Part shown: positions 44,935 to 48,381 of the stretch, piece after piece
Position numbering within the stretch: position 1 is the first letter of the stretch
Layout: each line of letters begins with the position of its first letter
DNA from: an uncultured bacterium
Lineage (GTDB): Bacteria; UBP6; UBA1177
NCBI GenBank assembly: GCA_905235605.1
Contig: CAJOMF010000004.1
Coordinates: forward strand, 1-48,381
Direction of reading: 5' to 3'
Length of the DNA: 48,381 bases
Notes under the pieces: model-generated
Databases searched by the model: none
What the model was told of the DNA's origin: nothing
The model's input: only the letters and a program-made list of their open reading frames with translations
Translations under genes and position numbers: made by a program

Positions 44935-45794
44935 ACGGGATAGTCACCGAAATGCTGAAAAAATACAGCACAGAATCAGTTTTTGACAAAAAAAACGCCG
45001 TTAAGGAAATCATGCAGGAACTTGTTCTATGCGGTCTTTCGCGTGCAGGCTTCTTCAAACACGCCGCATTTTACGGCGGGACCGCGTTACGCATCTTCTA
45101 CGGCCTCGACCGTTTTTCGGAAGATCTGGATTTTTCCCTTACGGCACCCGATCCTGATTTCGAACTTTCGGAATATTTCCCCGATTTGAAAAAGGAACTC
45201 GCTTCATACGGGCTTAATGTCGAAATATCGGAAAAGCGGAAAACCAAAGAATCGCCTGTCCGCTCGGCATTTTTGAAAGGCAATACCAAAGAACATTTTC
45301 TTCTTTTCTACGCATCATACTCCGCAGCAGCCGGAATCGCCGGAGACGAAATGATAAAAATCAAATTCGAAGTCGACACCAATCCGCCGGACGGAGCGAA
45401 TTTCGAACACAAATACCGCCTTCTCCCCTCGCCTTACGAAATCACGCTTTACGACATGCCGTCACTTTTCGCGGGAAAAGTCCATGCCGTGATATGCCGC
45501 GCATGGAAAAGCCGCGTCAAAGGCCGTGATCTATACGACTACATATTTTATCTTTCACGCGGAACAAAACTTAACACCGGACATCTGAAAGCCCGGCTAG
45601 TGCAGTCGGAAGCATGGAAAAATGAAGACAACTTCACAGTTGAAGACGCCAAAAAGCTGCTATGCGAACGTTTTGACACTATCGACTACGAACAGGCGAA
45701 AAACGATGTCCGCCCGTTCATAAAAGACGCTGCCGCGCTCGGTATCTGGAACGCAGATTTTTTCAAGCGGATAACTATAGAGGCGGGTTTATGA
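44931..45794 (+). CDS. AbiEii-type nucleotidyltransferase toxin of the second pair
   Basis: The 287-aa nucleotidyltransferase has the AbiEii signature AFYGGTALRIFYG (46-58) and FSEDLDFSL (62-70), with a later MIKIKFEVDTNPP strand supplying another acidic residue and GRDLYDYIFYLSRG. The family transfers nucleotides to RNA and arrests growth. Its start overlaps the antitoxin stop. It is a different subfamily from the AbiEii at 7155, where the core reads LKGG...TTDIDL. Confidence 0.9.
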   Translation: MNGIVTEMLKKYSTESVFDKKNAVKEIMQELVLCGLSRAGFFKHAAFYGGTALRIFYGLDRFSEDLDFSLTAPDPDFELSEYFPDLKKELASYGLNVEISEKRKTKESPVRSAFLKGNTKEHFLLFYASYSAAAGIAGDEMIKIKFEVDTNPPDGANFEHKYRLLPSPYEITLYDMPSLFAGKVHAVICRAWKSRVKGRDLYDYIFYLSRGTKLNTGHLKARLVQSEAWKNEDNFTVEDAKKLLCERFDTIDYEQAKNDVRPFIKDAAALGIWNADFFKRITIEAGL

Positions 45795-45832
45795 CAAAAC
45801 ACACAATTCCTTCAATTTTGCACAAATTTTGT

Positions 45833-45863
45833 TATAATCGCCCGTTGTTGCCTTCCAAGGCAA
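45833..45863 (+). promoter_or_regulatory. Extended -10 promoter element followed by a leader hairpin
   Basis: TGTTATAAT (extended -10, 45830-45838) is followed at once by TTGCCTT-CC-AAGGCAA (45848-45863), a perfect 7-bp inverted repeat near the predicted transcript start, then a T-rich stretch. It could be a stabilising 5' hairpin or a weak attenuator in the leader of the gene at 45904. Confidence 0.4.
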
Positions 45864-45903
45864 TATTTTCATTGATATTTTTTAACAATTTCAGGTGCTT
45901 ATA

Positions 45904-47304
45904 ATGAGAAAACTCAATTTTTCAGTTCATTTTTTTCTTTATTCGATCTTAGCCTACATTTTTTACATCATCTATTTCGTACTTATCAAAAAGGTCGATT
46001 ACTTTTTCGGGCTTTACTACTTCACTCCCGCATATATATTTGTTTTCATTAAACTTTTTTCAACCGGAATCAAAAAGCTGCCTTGGGTCGCACTTTTTGC
46101 GCTCATTCCTTTCGCAGTTTCGGTCTTTCTCACTTTCGCAGACCATCCGTTTCAGGGATGGGAAGTTTCCGGCTTCATTCCGGTAGTGATCTTGTCTTCA
46201 TATCTTTTCAAAAGCTCCAAAGGCTCGCCTACCCCGCTCGGGATCAAGGTGATGCCGAAGATCATAAAGTACTTTTTAGCGATAGTTCTAATTTTCGGGC
46301 TCATCCACTTTTTCAAGACAAAATCGCTTTATGACGCACTTCTTCTCGTTGTAACCATCTGGTCTCCCGCTCCGATAGCGGCTGCGACCGCCCTTTTCAT
46401 AAATTTCATCGTTACGACGACAGCAATTTCAGTGCTTTTAAACAACATGAAGTTTTTCAACAACGAGACCAAAATTTCGAGACTTGTTTTTGATACCGAC
46501 AAGTATCTCAATATCCCGCACCTCAACCTTTCCGGGATCGAGACAGTCGCGGATATCAAAAAAGAAGATTTCATGCACATGATAGCCAAACTCAATCAGG
46601 CTGCCGAAAACGACCCCGAACAGACTAAGGACATCAGCAAAAACAAATGTTTTTCGCACACTTTCGCGGACGGGAAAACACTCACGATGGGACCGCTCCA
46701 TGTTCTGATCTCCGAAAAACACTGCTCGGTTGAAGGGCTTTCAGTTCCGAAAAAAGAGGCCGACAGCGAATACATCGCCCTTGCCGAAGGAACAAGAGTC
46801 ATCGGCTACTACGCGATCGACAAGGTAAGACCGGCCGAAAACGCGGCATTCCTCGAACTGTTTGACAAAAAATTCGGCATAAAGACAGTTATCGCAAACC
46901 CCGTGAAGCCGCAGCTCTGGCAGAACATCGGGACAACAGCTTCGCTTGATGAAATTGAACTCAACTGCAACGACATACTTATCACTGAGCATGAGCACGA
47001 AAATACTGCGGCAGTTCAGGCGCTCTGGGGCGGAGCCGACACAGCGAAAGGCGACATTTTTATCACGAAACCTTTCACGAAAACGCTCTTCAACTTCATC
47101 ATAGTTTCGAGGAATATTCCCGAAAAGATCGTGAAAGGAGCTATTTTCTGCTCAATCCCCTTCATGATCCAGCTTTTTGCAGTATCGTTCGGTGTCGTCA
47201 CGCCGCAGCTCTCGTCAGTCATAGTTCTGATGTCGTTTTTTATGACAGTCATCTACATTTTCTACATCAAACCGGTCTCGAAAAACACGCTCTCGGATAA
47301 GTAG
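45904..47304 (+). CDS. Catalytically degenerate P1B-type ATPase homologue
   Basis: The 466-aa protein has eight predicted membrane helices in the P1B-ATPase pattern: six N-terminal, a cytoplasmic region, then two C-terminal. SPAP at 154-157 occupies the place of the metal-binding CPC and FDTDKY at 196-201 the place of the phosphorylation motif DKTGT. The 43 residues from Ser154 to Asp197 match normal P1B spacing. A later IGYYAIDKVRP stands for the GxxxxxDxxRP segment, ANP (331-333) for TGD, and ADTAKGDIFI...IIVSRNIPEKIVKG for the conserved hinge region before the last helices. The actuator-domain TGE and the GDGxND motif are absent. It should be non-pumping; a regulatory or sensing role is inference. 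It is followed by a CPBP protease. Confidence 0.7.
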   Translation: MRKLNFSVHFFLYSILAYIFYIIYFVLIKKVDYFFGLYYFTPAYIFVFIKLFSTGIKKLPWVALFALIPFAVSVFLTFADHPFQGWEVSGFIPVVILSSYLFKSSKGSPTPLGIKVMPKIIKYFLAIVLIFGLIHFFKTKSLYDALLLVVTIWSPAPIAAATALFINFIVTTTAISVLLNNMKFFNNETKISRLVFDTDKYLNIPHLNLSGIETVADIKKEDFMHMIAKLNQAAENDPEQTKDISKNKCFSHTFADGKTLTMGPLHVLISEKHCSVEGLSVPKKEADSEYIALAEGTRVIGYYAIDKVRPAENAAFLELFDKKFGIKTVIANPVKPQLWQNIGTTASLDEIELNCNDILITEHEHENTAAVQALWGGADTAKGDIFITKPFTKTLFNFIIVSRNIPEKIVKGAIFCSIPFMIQLFAVSFGVVTPQLSSVIVLMSFFMTVIYIFYIKPVSKNTLSDK

Positions 47305-47306
47305 TA

Positions 47307-47948
47307 ATGGAAGAAAAAAGACGTTACAGATTCTTTATTGCATTCATCCTCATCACTATGATATCCATTCTTTCGTTTTTTATGAACAAATACCGCTTTC
47401 CGGCTCGTCACTTCATATTTCCGGCGGCGCTTTTTCTCCTTCCTCTGATAAGCGACAAGGCTTTCAGACCTAAAAAACTCTTTCTCCCATCGATCAAGGG
47501 CTTAAAACTCTTTCTCTGGGTCACAGTCGCTACACTCGTCTTCTATCCGCCGCTATTTTTCGCATACAACATCGGCTTTCTGCACCGCGCAATAGCATCT
47601 CTTACGACTCAAGAACTTATGCGGGCACTGACAAAAGGACTCATCGCGATAGCTGTCGCTGCGATCCCCGAAGAATTCTTTTTCCGCGGATATATTCAGG
47701 AGCATGTTTTTGCAGGTTTCGACAAAAAGATCCTGAAAATAATCTCACTCAAAAACCTCTTCACATCGCTTCTTTTCGGGCTTGTCCACGCACTGGCATT
47801 TCTCGACATAACGCGGGCGGCGACCTTTTTTCCGTCGCTTCTCTTCGGGCTTTTCACCGAAAAAAGCAGAGGAAGGATCTTTTATAGCATCTCTTACCAC
47901 GTCGTTTCGAACATATTAGCTTTCATTCTTTGGACATTTATAAAATAA
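47307..47948 (+). CDS. CPBP/CAAX-type intramembrane metalloprotease
   Basis: The 213-aa polytopic protein has the Abi/CAAX-protease motifs PEEFFFRGYIQ (Glu122, Glu123, Arg127), GLVHALAF (His161) and SISYHVVSN (His198), which form the glutamate/histidine active site of this membrane peptidase family. Members take part in bacteriocin immunity, peptide processing or stress responses. It starts 2 bp after the stop of the ATPase-like gene, so the two are an operon, which suggests a shared membrane function. Confidence 0.85.
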   Translation: MEEKRRYRFFIAFILITMISILSFFMNKYRFPARHFIFPAALFLLPLISDKAFRPKKLFLPSIKGLKLFLWVTVATLVFYPPLFFAYNIGFLHRAIASLTTQELMRALTKGLIAIAVAAIPEEFFFRGYIQEHVFAGFDKKILKIISLKNLFTSLLFGLVHALAFLDITRAATFFPSLLFGLFTEKSRGRIFYSISYHVVSNILAFILWTFIK

Positions 47949-47959
47949 TGGAGGAAATC

Positions 47960-48381
47960 ATGGAAAAACTGAAAAACGCGGCTTCATACATTGCCGGAAA
48001 GGTAAAAGAAAAAAATCTTGAAATGCCTGAACTGCTCATAACTTTAGGGAGCGGTCTCGGCGCTTTTGCGGAAAATGCGGAACAGAAACTCGTCATTCCT
48101 TACAGTGAGATCCCTGATTTTCCGTCATCGACCGTAGCCGGTCACAAAGGGAGGCTGATCCTCGCTTCCGACAAAGATTCCGGCAGAAACTTCTGGATCA
48201 TGCAGGGCCGCATCCACTATTACGAAGGCTATCCGATGGAAGCTGTCGTTTTTCCGCTGCGCACACTGATCCTTCTCGGAATCAAGAAATTCGTCGTCAC
48301 GAACGCTGCCGGCGGCATAAACAGGAACTTTGAGGCAGGCGATTTCATGATAATCCGCGACCACATAAACCTGATGGGAAC
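47960..48381 (+). CDS. punA: Purine nucleoside phosphorylase, N-terminal part
   Basis: The gene runs off the right edge; 140 codons are seen. TLGSGLGAF, AGHKGRL, MQGRIHYYEGYPM and VVTNAAGGIN match trimeric purine nucleoside phosphorylases, which split inosine and guanosine with phosphate for purine salvage. GGAGG precedes the ATG, 12 bp after the protease gene stop. Methylthioadenosine phosphorylase is related but less likely from the motifs. Confidence 0.9.
   Translation, partial: MEKLKNAASYIAGKVKEKNLEMPELLITLGSGLGAFAENAEQKLVIPYSEIPDFPSSTVAGHKGRLILASDKDSGRNFWIMQGRIHYYEGYPMEAVVFPLRTLILLGIKKFVVTNAAGGINRNFEAGDFMIIRDHINLMG

Overview
The window looks like chromosomal DNA of an uncultivated Gram-negative bacterium. 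The evidence is an Omp85/BamA outer-membrane protein, Mpl murein recycling, several Asp-rich lipoproteins with lipoboxes, and strong AGGAGG ribosome sites. Promoters are sigma70-like (TTGxxx, 16-17 bp, TATAAT), and TTG starts appear common (uvrC, the RluA-type synthase, the bamA-like gene). DUF1566 lipoproteins with long D/S/E linkers and a PopZ-like C-terminus recall uncultured delta-proteobacterial or myxobacterial-like lineages, but the sequence alone does not fix the phylum.

Layout. 1-2666: a cut-off lipoprotein gene, divergent from an operon of a Cys-phosphatase, yggS and tgt. 2667-9721: an AT-richer accessory island. It holds a heptamer repeat in a stunted reading frame, a three-gene GTPase cassette (dynamin-like GTPase, second GTPase, unknown protein), an AbiEi/AbiEii pair between imperfect direct repeats, and an ORF6N protein. 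9722-15198: cell-wall genes glmM, mpl and uppP, interrupted by a type II restriction-modification pair. 15199-23064: a lipoprotein region with two tandem DUF1566 proteins, gene fossils (tails of an MFS gene and of uppP, and a decayed lipoprotein), a CDP-alcohol phosphotransferase and a frameshifted lipoprotein. 23065-30469: MFS transporter, GAPDH, a lipoprotein, a membrane protein, and a GT2 plus anchored-protein pair. 30470-41416: uvrC, mfd, an RluA-type synthase, a PopZ-like protein, ruvX, yhbY and a bamA-like gene. 41383-48381: a GH13 lipoprotein, a YciO-type protein, a second AbiE pair, a catalytically degenerate P1B-ATPase homologue, a CPBP protease and the start of a purine nucleoside phosphorylase.

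The candidates most worth following are the GTPase cassette at 2965-7049, which reads like a conflict or defence operon in an island with AbiE and ORF6N genes, and the pseudo-P-type ATPase at 45904-47304, which keeps the fold landmarks of a metal pump but lacks the phosphorylation motif. The 15161-19823 region also records rearrangement: the uppP 3' end is repeated on both sides of the lipoprotein block. No tRNA, rRNA, CRISPR array, transposase or integrase was seen.
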